The position numbers and the translations under genes are program-made. A stretch of DNA of 64,000 nt from UBA7657 sp049652985. GTDB taxonomy: Bacteria > Pseudomonadota > Alphaproteobacteria > Micavibrionales > Micavibrionaceae. The stretch spans positions 62,001 to 126,000 of the forward strand of contig JBASFK010000002.1 in assembly GCA_049652985.1 (NCBI GenBank), written 5' to 3'. Below the pieces are notes generated by a model. The model saw only the letters and a list, made by a program, of their open reading frames with translations. It was not told where the DNA came from and ran no database searches. Shown here one piece after another: positions 9,007-16,943 of the stretch. Positions within the stretch are counted from its first letter, which is position 1; each line of letters opens with the position of its first letter.

Positions 9007-10311
9007 ATGACCGCTATCGCCAATATCCATGCCCGCCAGATTCTGGACAGCCGCGGTAACCCCACGGTTGAAGTTGATGTCAGGCTTGAGAGCGGGGCAA
9101 CGGGGCGCGCGGCGGTACCCTCGGGCGCATCGACTGGTGCTTATGAAGCGGTGGAGCTGCGTGACGGCGATAAATCAAAATATCTCGGCAAGGGCGTGAC
9201 CAAGGCGGTTGCGAATGCGAACGGCGAGATTTTCAAGGCGCTGAAAGGCAAGAAGGCCGACGATCAACGCGTGATCGATAAAATCATGATCGAGCTGGAC
9301 GGGACGGAGAATAAAAGCCGCCTCGGCGCGAATGCTATTCTCGGTGTTTCTATGGCGGTGGCGAAAGCAGCCGCAAATGAAAAGGGCGAGCAGTTTTTCA
9401 AATATATCGGTGGGGATGGCGCGAAGATACTTCCCACCCCGATGATGAACATCATTAATGGCGGCGTACATGCCGACAACCCGGTTGATATCCAGGAATT
9501 CATGATTATGCCGATTGCCGCCCGGAGTTTTTCCGATGCATTGCGCGCGGGGGCGGAGATTTTTCATGCGCTGAAAAAGCAACTGTCGGGCGCAGGGCTT
9601 AACACGAATGTGGGCGACGAAGGCGGTTTTGCGCCGGCTGTGAAATCGTCTGCGGAAGCGCTGGATTTCATCATGAAGTCGATTGAGGCGGCTGGGTATG
9701 AGGCGGGAAGCGAGATCGTGATCGCGCTGGATTCAGCGTCGACAGAATTTTATAAAAGCGGGAAATATCACCTAGAGGGCGAGGGCAAGGTTTTGTCGTC
9801 GGACGAGATGATCCGTTACTACGAGAAACTTTGCGCAGCGTACCCGATTGTTTCGATTGAGGACGGGCTGGCAGAGGATGACTGGGAAGGCTGGAAAAAT
9901 CTAACGAAGGCGCTGGGCGAGACTGTGCAGCTTGTCGGCGATGATTTGTATGTGACCAATCCAAAGCGTTTGAAGCGCGGCATCGAGGAAAAATCGGGTA
10001 ATGCGATTTTGGTGAAGGTAAACCAGATCGGGACCTTGAGCGAAACGCTGGACGCCATCGACATGGCGCGGAAGGCCGGTTTCGGGATTGTGTTATCGCA
10101 TCGCTCAGGCGAGACGGAAGATTCAACGATTGCGGACCTAGCTGTCGCGACGAATGCGGGGCAGATCAAAACAGGTTCGCTGTCGCGCTCTGACCGCATT
10201 GCGAAATATAACCAGCTCCTCCGCATCGAGGAGATTTTGGGAAGTGCAGCGGTTTATTCGGGCGCATCGTTCCTGCGCGCGCCGGTGCAGGCAAAAAAGC
10301 TGCGGGCGTGA
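9007..10311 (+). CDS. eno: Enolase (phosphopyruvate hydratase)
   Basis: This 434-residue glycolytic enzyme converts 2-phosphoglycerate to phosphoenolpyruvate and, in many bacteria, also joins the RNA degradosome. Signatures include GNPTVEVDV, PSGASTGAYEA, the metal and catalytic segments VGDEGGFAP and SIEDGLAEDDW, GDDLYVTNPKRL, the catalytic-lysine region ILVKVNQIGTLSE, and SHRSGETEDSTIADLAVA. A GGAG lies nine bases before the ATG. Length is typical. The downstream ftsB gene is a conserved neighbour in proteobacteria. Confidence 0.98.
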   Translation: MTAIANIHARQILDSRGNPTVEVDVRLESGATGRAAVPSGASTGAYEAVELRDGDKSKYLGKGVTKAVANANGEIFKALKGKKADDQRVIDKIMIELDGTENKSRLGANAILGVSMAVAKAAANEKGEQFFKYIGGDGAKILPTPMMNIINGGVHADNPVDIQEFMIMPIAARSFSDALRAGAEIFHALKKQLSGAGLNTNVGDEGGFAPAVKSSAEALDFIMKSIEAAGYEAGSEIVIALDSASTEFYKSGKYHLEGEGKVLSSDEMIRYYEKLCAAYPIVSIEDGLAEDDWEGWKNLTKALGETVQLVGDDLYVTNPKRLKRGIEEKSGNAILVKVNQIGTLSETLDAIDMARKAGFGIVLSHRSGETEDSTIADLAVATNAGQIKTGSLSRSDRIAKYNQLLRIEEILGSAAVYSGASFLRAPVQAKKLRA

Positions 10312-10429
10312 ATTTCTTGAATCAAAAGAATCGGTTAGCGAAGGTTGTTCTTTGTTCGTTCACGTTAAGCCATTGAGATTATTTGTTTTTTTAATTGACC
10401 GTCTGAATCGGGCGTGATTCTATAGACCC

Positions 10430-10741
10430 ATGAGCAAGCTCTTTCATCACCGCATGTTCCTTCGCCAAAATCTCATTTCCCTCATCGGGATGTGCCTCGT
10501 TCTTTACTTCACTTATCATGCGATTTACGGCAGCCGCAGCCTCATGCGCATGTTCATGCTCAAGTCGCAGATAGAAACAATGTCGCAGGAGCGCGATAAT
10601 CTCGCGACTGAGCGAGTCGCGCTGGAGCAAAAAGTGACCATGATGCGGCCCGGTTCCCTGAACCGCGACCTGCTTGAAGAGCGCGCCCGAGTCGTTCTAG
10701 GCTACAAAAAAGAAAACGACCTGATCATTTTGGGTAATTAA
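10430..10741 (+). CDS. ftsB: Septum formation initiator FtsB/DivIC-like
   Basis: This 103-residue bitopic protein has a short cytoplasmic N-terminus, one membrane helix (about residues 14-32) and then a coiled coil (about 38-70: SQIETMSQERDNLATERVALEQKV). It ends with the conserved LARVVLGYKKEN-like segment. It belongs to the DivIC/FtsB family of divisome linker proteins that pair with FtsL and FtsQ. Position after eno and before pdhA is the usual alphaproteobacterial location. The 118-bp gap after eno shows no convincing terminator. Confidence 0.88.
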   Translation: MSKLFHHRMFLRQNLISLIGMCLVLYFTYHAIYGSRSLMRMFMLKSQIETMSQERDNLATERVALEQKVTMMRPGSLNRDLLEERARVVLGYKKENDLIILGN

Positions 10742-10760
10742 ATTACTCTATTCAGGTCCA

Positions 10761-10790
10761 ATTGATATTTTTCTTTGTTATCAATATGTT
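10761..10790 (+). promoter_or_regulatory. Candidate pdhA promoter with overlapping inverted repeat
   Basis: TTGATA (10762-10767) and TATGTT (10785-10790) are 17 bp apart and could be -35 and -10 elements. A 7-bp perfect inverted repeat, ATTGATA (10761-10767) and TATCAAT (10779-10785), covers the -35 and spacer, the place where a repressor would sit. The pdhA start lies about 100 bp downstream. Prediction only. Confidence 0.4.
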
Positions 10791-10888
10791 GCAGCGCACA
10801 AGATTTGGATTTCCGCTGGTCACACCCTTGCAAATGTTGTAGCAAAGGACCAAATTTATACAGCCTCACGACAGGGAGTGTTGTTGAC

Positions 10889-11914
10889 GTGACGAGCAGT
10901 AAAACAAAGAAAAAACCTAAACTCAGAAGTATCTCGAATACCAATCCTGAACCGTCCGCGGAAGAGATGAAAAAACTCTACCGCGACATGCTGCTGATCC
11001 GCCGCTTTGAAGAAAAAGCGGGGCAGCTTTACGGCATGGGACTGATCGGGGGCTTCTGCCATTTGTATATCGGCCAGGAAGCGGTGGTCACCGGGATTAC
11101 ATCGGTGCAGGAAAAACAGGACACGGTGGTGACATCGTACCGCGATCACGCGCACATGCTGGCCTGCGGGATGGACGCGAACGGCATCATGGCCGAACTA
11201 ACAGGGCGCGTGACGGGTTATTCGCGTGGCAAAGGCGGCTCGATGCATATGTTCAGCAAGGAGCAGAATTTCTTCGGCGGTCACGGGATCGTGGGCGCGA
11301 GCACGGCGATCGGCACCGGCCTTGGTTTCGCACATAAATACAAAGGGGATAACGGTGTTGCGGTTGCCTATATGGGTGATGGCGCAGCAAATCAGGGGCA
11401 GGTCGCGGAATGCTACAACATGGCGGCGCTGTGGAAGCTGCCGATTTTGTTCGTGATCGAGAACAATCAATACGCCATGGGAACCAGCGTCGCGCGTTCG
11501 GCGGCAGGTTCGCTGTACAAGCGCGGCGAAGGTTACGCCATTCCCGGCGAACAGGTGGACGGCATGGATGTGTTCACGGTGCAGGCGGCGGCGCGGCAGG
11601 CGCTGGATTATGTGCGTTCGGGCAACGGGCCGTATGTGATGGAAGTGATGACGTATCGCTATCGCGGGCATTCGATGTCCGACCCGGCGAAATACCGGAC
11701 GAAGGAAGAAGTGGAATCGTACAAGGAAACGCGCGACCCGATTGCGCGGTTGCTGCACAGGATGAATGATTCCGGCATCGCCGAGCAGGATATGAAATCA
11801 ATCGATAATGACGTTAAGAAGATCGTCAACGAGTCGGCGCAATTCGCGCAGGACAGCCCGGAGCCGGATCAGGATGAGCTCTGGACGGATGTTCTCGTCG
11901 AGGAGAAGATATAA
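10889..11914 (+). CDS. pdhA: Pyruvate dehydrogenase E1 component, alpha subunit
   Basis: With PdhB this forms the thiamine-diphosphate E1 enzyme that decarboxylates pyruvate and acetylates the E2 lipoyl group. The 341-residue protein begins with a basic leader, then the conserved MLLIRRFEEKAGQLYGMG. It carries GGFCHLYIGQEA, the TGYSRGKGGSMHM segment and the ThDP-binding motif GDGAANQGQ through ENNQ. The phosphorylatable-loop region YRYRGHSMSDP is also present. The frame is open from 10775, but the GTG at 10889 with AGGGAG ten bases upstream gives a family-like N-terminus. The stop overlaps the pdhB start (TAATG). Confidence 0.96.
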   Translation: MTSSKTKKKPKLRSISNTNPEPSAEEMKKLYRDMLLIRRFEEKAGQLYGMGLIGGFCHLYIGQEAVVTGITSVQEKQDTVVTSYRDHAHMLACGMDANGIMAELTGRVTGYSRGKGGSMHMFSKEQNFFGGHGIVGASTAIGTGLGFAHKYKGDNGVAVAYMGDGAANQGQVAECYNMAALWKLPILFVIENNQYAMGTSVARSAAGSLYKRGEGYAIPGEQVDGMDVFTVQAAARQALDYVRSGNGPYVMEVMTYRYRGHSMSDPAKYRTKEEVESYKETRDPIARLLHRMNDSGIAEQDMKSIDNDVKKIVNESAQFAQDSPEPDQDELWTDVLVEEKI

Positions 11915-13326
11915 TGCCGACACAGATTTTAATGCCGGCGTTGTCGCCGACCATGACCGAGGGAAATCTCGCGAAGTGGCTGAAGAAAGAAGGCGACAAG
12001 GTCAAGGCCGGGGACGTTCTGGCGGAAATCGAGACCGACAAGGCGACGATGGAAGTCGAGGCTGTGGATGAAGGTATCCTGGCGAAAATTATAGTTCCCG
12101 AGGGTACGCAGGGCGTGGCAGTGAATACGCCGATTGCCGTGCTTGTTGAAGAAGGCGAAGAGGTCGGTGACGTGACGACTATGGACATCCCTTGTGTCCC
12201 GCAATCCAAAGCGGAATCGTCTGCGCCCGCGCGGATGAGTGAGGCGCGCCAATCTGAAGGCAAGGTCATTGAGAACCGCGATATACTCTATGCGCAGGGT
12301 CATGTGCTCGAGCCGCCGCCATTCGATGAAAGTGAATTTACTGAAACGCGCGCCATGACAGTGCGCGAGGCTTTGCGCGATGCGATGGCCGAGGAAATGC
12401 GTACGGACGATCTTGTTTACCTGATGGGCGAGGAAGTCGCCGAGTACCAGGGCGCCTACAAGGTTTCGCAAGGATTGCTGGATGAGTTCGGTCCACGCCG
12501 TGTGATCGACACGCCGATTACGGAGCACGGATTTGCAGGACTGGCCGTGGGTTCGGCTATGAACGGGCTGAAACCCATCGTTGAATTCATGACATGGAAT
12601 TTCGGCATGCAGGCAATGGACCATATTATCAACTCCGCCGCCAAGACTTTATATATGGCGGGCGGGCAGCTTGGGTGCCCGATCGTGTTCCGTGGTCCGA
12701 ACGGCGCGGCGTCGCGTGTGGGTGCCCAGCACTCGCAGGATTTTGCGAGCTGGTACGGGCATATTCCCGGATTAAAGGTTGTCTCGCCGTGGTCGGCGGC
12801 GGATGCGAAGGGGTTACTAAAGGCTGCGATCCGCGATCCGAACCCGGTGATCTTTTTAGAAAACGAAATGCTTTACGGGCAAAGTTTTGAAGCGCCTGTG
12901 AATGACAATTTTGTCATTCCGCTGGGCCGCGCGAAGATTGAGCGCGAGGGGAGCGATGTTACAATCGTTGCGTATTCGATCATGGTCGGCAAGGCGCTGA
13001 AAGCCGCCGAGCAACTGGCCGAGGAGGGAATCGATGCGGAGGTTATTAACCTTCGGACCATTCGCCCGCTTGACCGTTATACGATCATCGAGAGCGTGAA
13101 AAAAACCAACCGCATCGTGAGCGTCGAGGAAAGCTGGCCGTTCGCGGGGATTGGTTCGGAAATCGCCGCGTTGTGCATGGAGCATGCGTTCGATTACCTG
13201 GATGCACCAGTGATACGCGTTTGCGCGGCGGATGTGCCGCTGCCCTATGCCGCGAACCTGGAAGCACTGGCGCTGCCCCAAGCGGAGCACATCGCCGAGG
13301 CCGTCAAAAAGGTTTGTTACCGATGA
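11914..13326 (+). CDS. pdhB: Pyruvate dehydrogenase E1 component, beta subunit, with N-terminal lipoyl domain
   Basis: The 470-residue protein starts with a lipoyl domain (residues 1-80, lipoyl-lysine K43 in ETDKATMEVE), then a linker of about 55 residues. The transketolase-like beta core follows: MTVREALRDAM, EEVAEYQGAYKVS, DTPITEHGFAG, GPNGAASRVGAQHSQ, then a C-terminal domain with VEESWPFAGIGSE. A lipoyl domain on E1-beta is known in alphaproteobacteria such as rhizobia. Its lipoyl sequence nearly equals that of PdhC. It is translationally coupled to pdhA by TAATG. Confidence 0.97.
   Translation: MPTQILMPALSPTMTEGNLAKWLKKEGDKVKAGDVLAEIETDKATMEVEAVDEGILAKIIVPEGTQGVAVNTPIAVLVEEGEEVGDVTTMDIPCVPQSKAESSAPARMSEARQSEGKVIENRDILYAQGHVLEPPPFDESEFTETRAMTVREALRDAMAEEMRTDDLVYLMGEEVAEYQGAYKVSQGLLDEFGPRRVIDTPITEHGFAGLAVGSAMNGLKPIVEFMTWNFGMQAMDHIINSAAKTLYMAGGQLGCPIVFRGPNGAASRVGAQHSQDFASWYGHIPGLKVVSPWSAADAKGLLKAAIRDPNPVIFLENEMLYGQSFEAPVNDNFVIPLGRAKIEREGSDVTIVAYSIMVGKALKAAEQLAEEGIDAEVINLRTIRPLDRYTIIESVKKTNRIVSVEESWPFAGIGSEIAALCMEHAFDYLDAPVIRVCAADVPLPYAANLEALALPQAEHIAEAVKKVCYR
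11932..12081 (+). repeat. Lipoyl-domain repeat, copy 1 (pdhB)
   Basis: Codons 7-56 of pdhB align without gaps to codons 7-56 of pdhC. By direct comparison 131 of 150 bases match and 49 of 50 residues are identical; residue 36 is Leu here and Ile in PdhC. Nearly all differences are synonymous third-position changes, so the likeness is kept at protein level. Confidence 0.9.
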
Positions 13327-13541
13327 AGAGCAGGTGCACCAGATATATCACGCATGCTGCGCAGCTCGTGTACGAATTGCTCCCCCATGGTTCTCACAAC
13401 GGCTCTTTCCTGGTGAGGGGGCAGGCCGGTTCCTTCGAGGAGATATGCAGCAACCTGCTTTTGTGGAAGACCTGTTGCCTGAGCTGCCTGGTGAATTTGA
13501 GTTCCTGCGATCTCAAAGAGGTGACGAACATTTTCCTTCAT
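13317..13541 (-). CDS. Small antisense-strand hypothetical protein inside the PDH operon
   Basis: This 74-residue frame fills most of the 342-bp gap between pdhB and pdhC on the opposite strand and overlaps the pdhB stop by 10 bp. The ATG at 13541 is preceded by GGGAAAGGG, the last G being ten bases upstream, and then by an AT-rich stretch that could hold a promoter. The product looks helical and soluble (HLFEIAGTQIHQAAQATG, QKQVAAYLLEGTG, MGEQFVHELRSM). It has one segment loosely like a helix-turn-helix, but no family is recognised. The plus-strand frames here are Cys-rich and implausible. A real small gene is likely but unproven. Confidence 0.5.
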   Translation of the reverse strand: MKENVRHLFEIAGTQIHQAAQATGLPQKQVAAYLLEGTGLPPHQERAVVRTMGEQFVHELRSMRDISGAPALHR

Positions 13542-13668
13542 ATTAAATTACCCTTTCCCAATTTTTTTATAGCAATAAATACATTTTTGAAGTGTGCCCT
13601 AGTGAAATTCAATCTAAAGTTGCGCAATATTATTGCTTTTCAACAGAATGTTTCGTTAAGAGAACTCC

Positions 13669-14931
13669 ATGCCTATTAAAATTACAATGCCGGCGCTGTC
13701 ACCAACCATGACCGAGGGAAACCTCGCGAAGTGGCTCAAAAAAGAGGGTGATAAGGTCAAAGCGGGCGACGTGATCGCGGAAATCGAAACCGACAAGGCG
13801 ACGATGGAAGTCGAGGCGGTGGATGAGGGTATTCTGGGGAAAATCCTGGTGCCTGCGGGTACTCAAGCCGTGCCGGTCAACGATGTGATTGCATTGTTGC
13901 TGGAAGAAGGGGAAAGCTCCGCCGATCTCAAAACGCCTGCGAAGTCCGTGCCGAAGAAGGAAGAGCCGAAAGCAGCAGCTCCCGCAGCCGCTTCGCAAAA
14001 ATCTGCGCCAGCTCAGTTTGTTTCACCCGTGAGGCAGGTCAGCGTCGGCGGGCGGGTTTATGCTTCGCCGCTGGCGAAACGCATTGCCAAGGAGCGTGGT
14101 ATCGATCTTTCGCAGGTGAAAGGCTCGGGCCCGCATGGCCGCGTGGTTCGCACGGATGTTGAAAATGCGCGGCCGGGGCAGGGGGCAGGCGCTTCGCCGC
14201 GACCTACAGGTCCGGATGCGAAGAAACTCGCCGACCTGCTCGGGATGAAATACACGGAGATTCCGAATAATAATATCCGGAAAATTGTTGCGAGCCGTTT
14301 GCTGGAATCTAAAGTCACAGTGCCACATTTTTACCTGACGATCGATTGCACGCTCGATAATCTGCTGGAGTCGCGCAAGGATTTGAATGACAAGGCTGAT
14401 GGCGCATACAAGCTTTCGGTGAATGATTTTATTATCAAAGCCGCGGCGATGGCGCTGAAGGCTTACCCGGCGGCGAATGTCGCGTGGACGGATGCGGCGA
14501 TTTTGCAATATGAGCATGCGGATATATCGGTTGCCGTGGCGACGCCCAACGGCCTGATCACGCCGGTGATTAAAAAAGCCGAGGACAAGGGCATGCAGCA
14601 GATTTCGGCCGAGATGAAAGATTTAGCCACGCGCGCGCGGGATGGAAAGCTGAAGCCCGAGGAATTCCAGGGCGGCACGTTCAGCATTTCGAATCTCGGC
14701 ATGTACGGGATCAAGGATTTCCAGGCGATCATCAACCCGCCGCAGGCGTGCATTCTTGCCGTGGGCGCGGGCGTTGAAAAGCCGGTGGTCGAGAACGGCG
14801 AGGTTAAAATCCGCAATGTCATGAGTTGCACGCTCTCGGTAGATCACCGCGCGGTGGATGGTGTGATTGGCGCAGAATATCTGCAGGTATTCAGGAAATA
14901 CATAGAAAACCCGGTGACAATGTTGCTCTGA
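13669..14931 (+). CDS. pdhC: Dihydrolipoamide acetyltransferase, E2 of pyruvate dehydrogenase
   Basis: The 420-residue E2 core protein has one N-terminal lipoyl domain (K43 in ETDKATMEVE), an Ala/Pro/Lys-rich linker, and a peripheral-subunit-binding domain (about residues 126-163: ASPLAKRIAKERGIDL through GRVVRTDVE). The acyltransferase domain ends in the catalytic DHRAVDG (His393, Asp397). It transfers the acetyl group from lipoyl to CoA. It is separated from pdhB by a 342-bp gap holding an antisense ORF, so it may have its own promoter in the AT-rich 13545-13665 stretch. Its stop overlaps the next gene (TGATG). Confidence 0.97.
   Translation: MPIKITMPALSPTMTEGNLAKWLKKEGDKVKAGDVIAEIETDKATMEVEAVDEGILGKILVPAGTQAVPVNDVIALLLEEGESSADLKTPAKSVPKKEEPKAAAPAAASQKSAPAQFVSPVRQVSVGGRVYASPLAKRIAKERGIDLSQVKGSGPHGRVVRTDVENARPGQGAGASPRPTGPDAKKLADLLGMKYTEIPNNNIRKIVASRLLESKVTVPHFYLTIDCTLDNLLESRKDLNDKADGAYKLSVNDFIIKAAAMALKAYPAANVAWTDAAILQYEHADISVAVATPNGLITPVIKKAEDKGMQQISAEMKDLATRARDGKLKPEEFQGGTFSISNLGMYGIKDFQAIINPPQACILAVGAGVEKPVVENGEVKIRNVMSCTLSVDHRAVDGVIGAEYLQVFRKYIENPVTMLL
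13687..13836 (+). repeat. Lipoyl-domain repeat, copy 2 (pdhC)
   Basis: This is the partner of the pdhB lipoyl segment, 1755 bp downstream in the same orientation. The longest uninterrupted identical stretch covers the codons around the lipoylated lysine. A direct repeat of this kind could in principle support recombination deleting the interval. Confidence 0.9.
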
Positions 14932-15494
14932 TGATCAAGATCGTACGCAGACCGATTATAGGCGTGATGGGTTCCCACGAGGATGAGTGGGAAGACTATT
15001 CGCGGCCCGTGGGTGAGCTGATCGCGAAGCATGATTATCATCTGCTCACCGGTGCAGGGGCGGGCGTGATGATGTCCACAGCGCGGGCGTTCTGCGCGCA
15101 GGAGGACAGGCTGGGGGTGAGCATAGGCATCATTCCGACCATGGATTACGCGCAGGGGTTGATTGCGAGCGAGGAATTTCCGAACCCGTATATCGAGATC
15201 CCGGTTATCACGCAGCTCGACCACAAGGCGCAGAACGACTCGATGCCCTATAGCCGGAACAATGTGAACGTGATGTCGAGTCATGCTCTCATTATTTTGC
15301 CCGGCGAGCACGGGACGCGAAATGAGGTTGCGCTCGCGCTCAGGTATAAGAAGCCGATGGTCTTGTTCGGGCCGGAAAAAGAATTTGAAAGCTTTCCGGA
15401 AATGCCGACCCGTGTGGATGACATCGAGCAGGTTCGTATGTTCCTGGAACAGACAGTGACACAAATTGAAAAAGACGAAAGTATTACGATATGA
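14931..15494 (+). CDS. SLOG/LOG-like Rossmann-fold protein within the PDH operon
   Basis: The 187-residue protein begins MIKIVRRPIIGVMGS and carries a nucleotide-binding-like Gly-rich pattern: GVMGS, then LLTGAGAGVMMSTARAFC (about residues 39-56), and PGEHGTRNEVALALRYKKP (about 122-140). The last resembles the PGGxGTxxE motif of LOG phosphoribohydrolases, with Glu-His replacing Gly-x. It therefore belongs to the broad SLOG/TIGR00725-like superfamily, which binds nucleotides or hydrolyses nucleotide monophosphates; the substrate is unknown. It overlaps pdhC (TGATG) and lpd (ATGA), so it is tightly built into the operon. Upstream in-frame codons lie inside pdhC and were rejected. Confidence 0.85.
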   Translation: MIKIVRRPIIGVMGSHEDEWEDYSRPVGELIAKHDYHLLTGAGAGVMMSTARAFCAQEDRLGVSIGIIPTMDYAQGLIASEEFPNPYIEIPVITQLDHKAQNDSMPYSRNNVNVMSSHALIILPGEHGTRNEVALALRYKKPMVLFGPEKEFESFPEMPTRVDDIEQVRMFLEQTVTQIEKDESITI

Positions 15495-16891
15495 GCGAGA
15501 AGAATTTCGACCTGGTAGTCATTGGCGGCGGGCCGGGCGGTTATGTGGCGGCGATACGCGCGGCGCAACTGGGGCTGAAAACCGCACTTGTTGAGAGTGA
15601 GCATCTGGGTGGTATCTGCCTGAACTGGGGCTGTATTCCGACGAAGGCGCTGCTGCGTTCGGCGGAGATCTACAGCCTGATTAATCACGCCGATGAATTC
15701 GGAATTAAGGTCAAGGGCGTAGAGATAGATTTCAAGAAAATCATCGAGCGTTCGCGTGGCGTGGCGAAACAGCTTTCAGGTGGCATCGGTCACCTGATGA
15801 AGAAGAACAAGGTCACCGTATTTGACGGGTTCGGCAAGTTGCTGGGCGGCGGTAAGGTTGCAGTCGAAAAAGATGGCAAGGCCGTTGATCAGATTTTGGC
15901 GAAGCACATTATTATTGCCAGCGGTGCACGAGCGAGAACGCTGCCGGGGCTGGAGCCGGACGGCAAGCTGGTCTGGACCTATAAAGAAGCGATGGTGCCC
16001 GAGACGATGCCGAAATCGATTCTTGTTGTCGGTTCGGGCGCGATCGGGATTGAGTTCGCGAATTTTTACCGGTTGCTGGGTGTGGAGGTCACGGTTGTCG
16101 AGATTATGGACCGTATCCTGCCGGTAGAGGATGAGGAAATTTCGGCACTGGCGCGGAAGGCGTTTGAAAAGCAGGGCATGAAAATCCTGACCGGTGCGAA
16201 GGTGACCAAGCTCGATAAATCGAAAACGAACGTCAAGGCGACGATTGATGTCGCGGGCAAGGCGCAGGAAATTACCGTCGACCGCGTTATTATGGCTGTC
16301 GGAATCATCGGCAACACGGAAGGTATGGGGCTTGAAAAGCTGAAAGTGAAAATCGACAAGGGTTTCATCCAGACCGATGAATGGCTAAAAACCGGTGAGC
16401 CGAATGTCTATGCAATCGGCGATGTTGCCGGGCCGCCGATGCTGGCGCACAAGGCGAGCCATGAGGGCGTGATCTGTGTTGAAAGGATAGCGGGCGTCAA
16501 GGACGTTCACCCGATGAAGAAAACGAATATCCCGGGCTGCACATACTGCATGCCGCAGGTGGCGAGCGTTGGCCTGACGGAAAAGGCGGCGCGGGACAAG
16601 GGTTTGAAGATCAAGGTCGGGAAATTCCCGTTCATCGGCAACGGCAAGGCGATTGCGCTCGGCGAGCCGGAAGGCCTCGTGAAAACGATTTTTGATGAGA
16701 AAACCGGCGAGTTGCTTGGCGCGCATATGATCGGCGCGGAAGTGACGGAGCTGATCCAGGGCTATGTGATTGCCAAGACGCTTGAAACCACCGAGGCTGA
16801 GCTGATGCACACCATATTCCCGCATCCGACCCTAAGCGAGATGATGCATGAAAGTGTGCTGGCGGCGTATAACAAGGCCATACATTTCTAG
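15491..16891 (+). CDS. lpdA: Dihydrolipoamide dehydrogenase (E3)
   Basis: The 466-residue flavoprotein reoxidises dihydrolipoamide with NAD+. It has the FAD-binding GGGPGGYVAA, the redox disulfide Cys43/Cys48 in GGICLNWGCIPTK, and an NAD-binding VVGSGAIGIEFA. It also has the second FAD motif YAIGDVAGPPMLAHKA and the dimer-interface His445/Glu450 in FPHPTLSE. There is no N-terminal lipoyl domain. Its ATG overlaps the stop of the SLOG-like gene (ATGA), and the location after pdhABC marks it as the PDH-dedicated E3. Confidence 0.98.
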   Translation: MSEKNFDLVVIGGGPGGYVAAIRAAQLGLKTALVESEHLGGICLNWGCIPTKALLRSAEIYSLINHADEFGIKVKGVEIDFKKIIERSRGVAKQLSGGIGHLMKKNKVTVFDGFGKLLGGGKVAVEKDGKAVDQILAKHIIIASGARARTLPGLEPDGKLVWTYKEAMVPETMPKSILVVGSGAIGIEFANFYRLLGVEVTVVEIMDRILPVEDEEISALARKAFEKQGMKILTGAKVTKLDKSKTNVKATIDVAGKAQEITVDRVIMAVGIIGNTEGMGLEKLKVKIDKGFIQTDEWLKTGEPNVYAIGDVAGPPMLAHKASHEGVICVERIAGVKDVHPMKKTNIPGCTYCMPQVASVGLTEKAARDKGLKIKVGKFPFIGNGKAIALGEPEGLVKTIFDEKTGELLGAHMIGAEVTELIQGYVIAKTLETTEAELMHTIFPHPTLSEMMHESVLAAYNKAIHF

Positions 16892-16943
16892 CCATTAATG
16901 CCTGCAGGGAACTTCGAATGTTCTCCATGCGTTCGTAAGGCGC

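Noticed and set aside
11929..12624. 231-codon minus-strand frame opposite pdhB, and a similar 99-codon one opposite pdhC
   Set aside because: Their likeness to each other simply reflects the shared lipoyl-domain DNA on the other strand.
13173..13679. Plus-strand frame spanning the pdhB-pdhC gap
   Set aside because: It starts inside pdhB, ends inside pdhC, is Cys-rich and competes with a better minus-strand frame.
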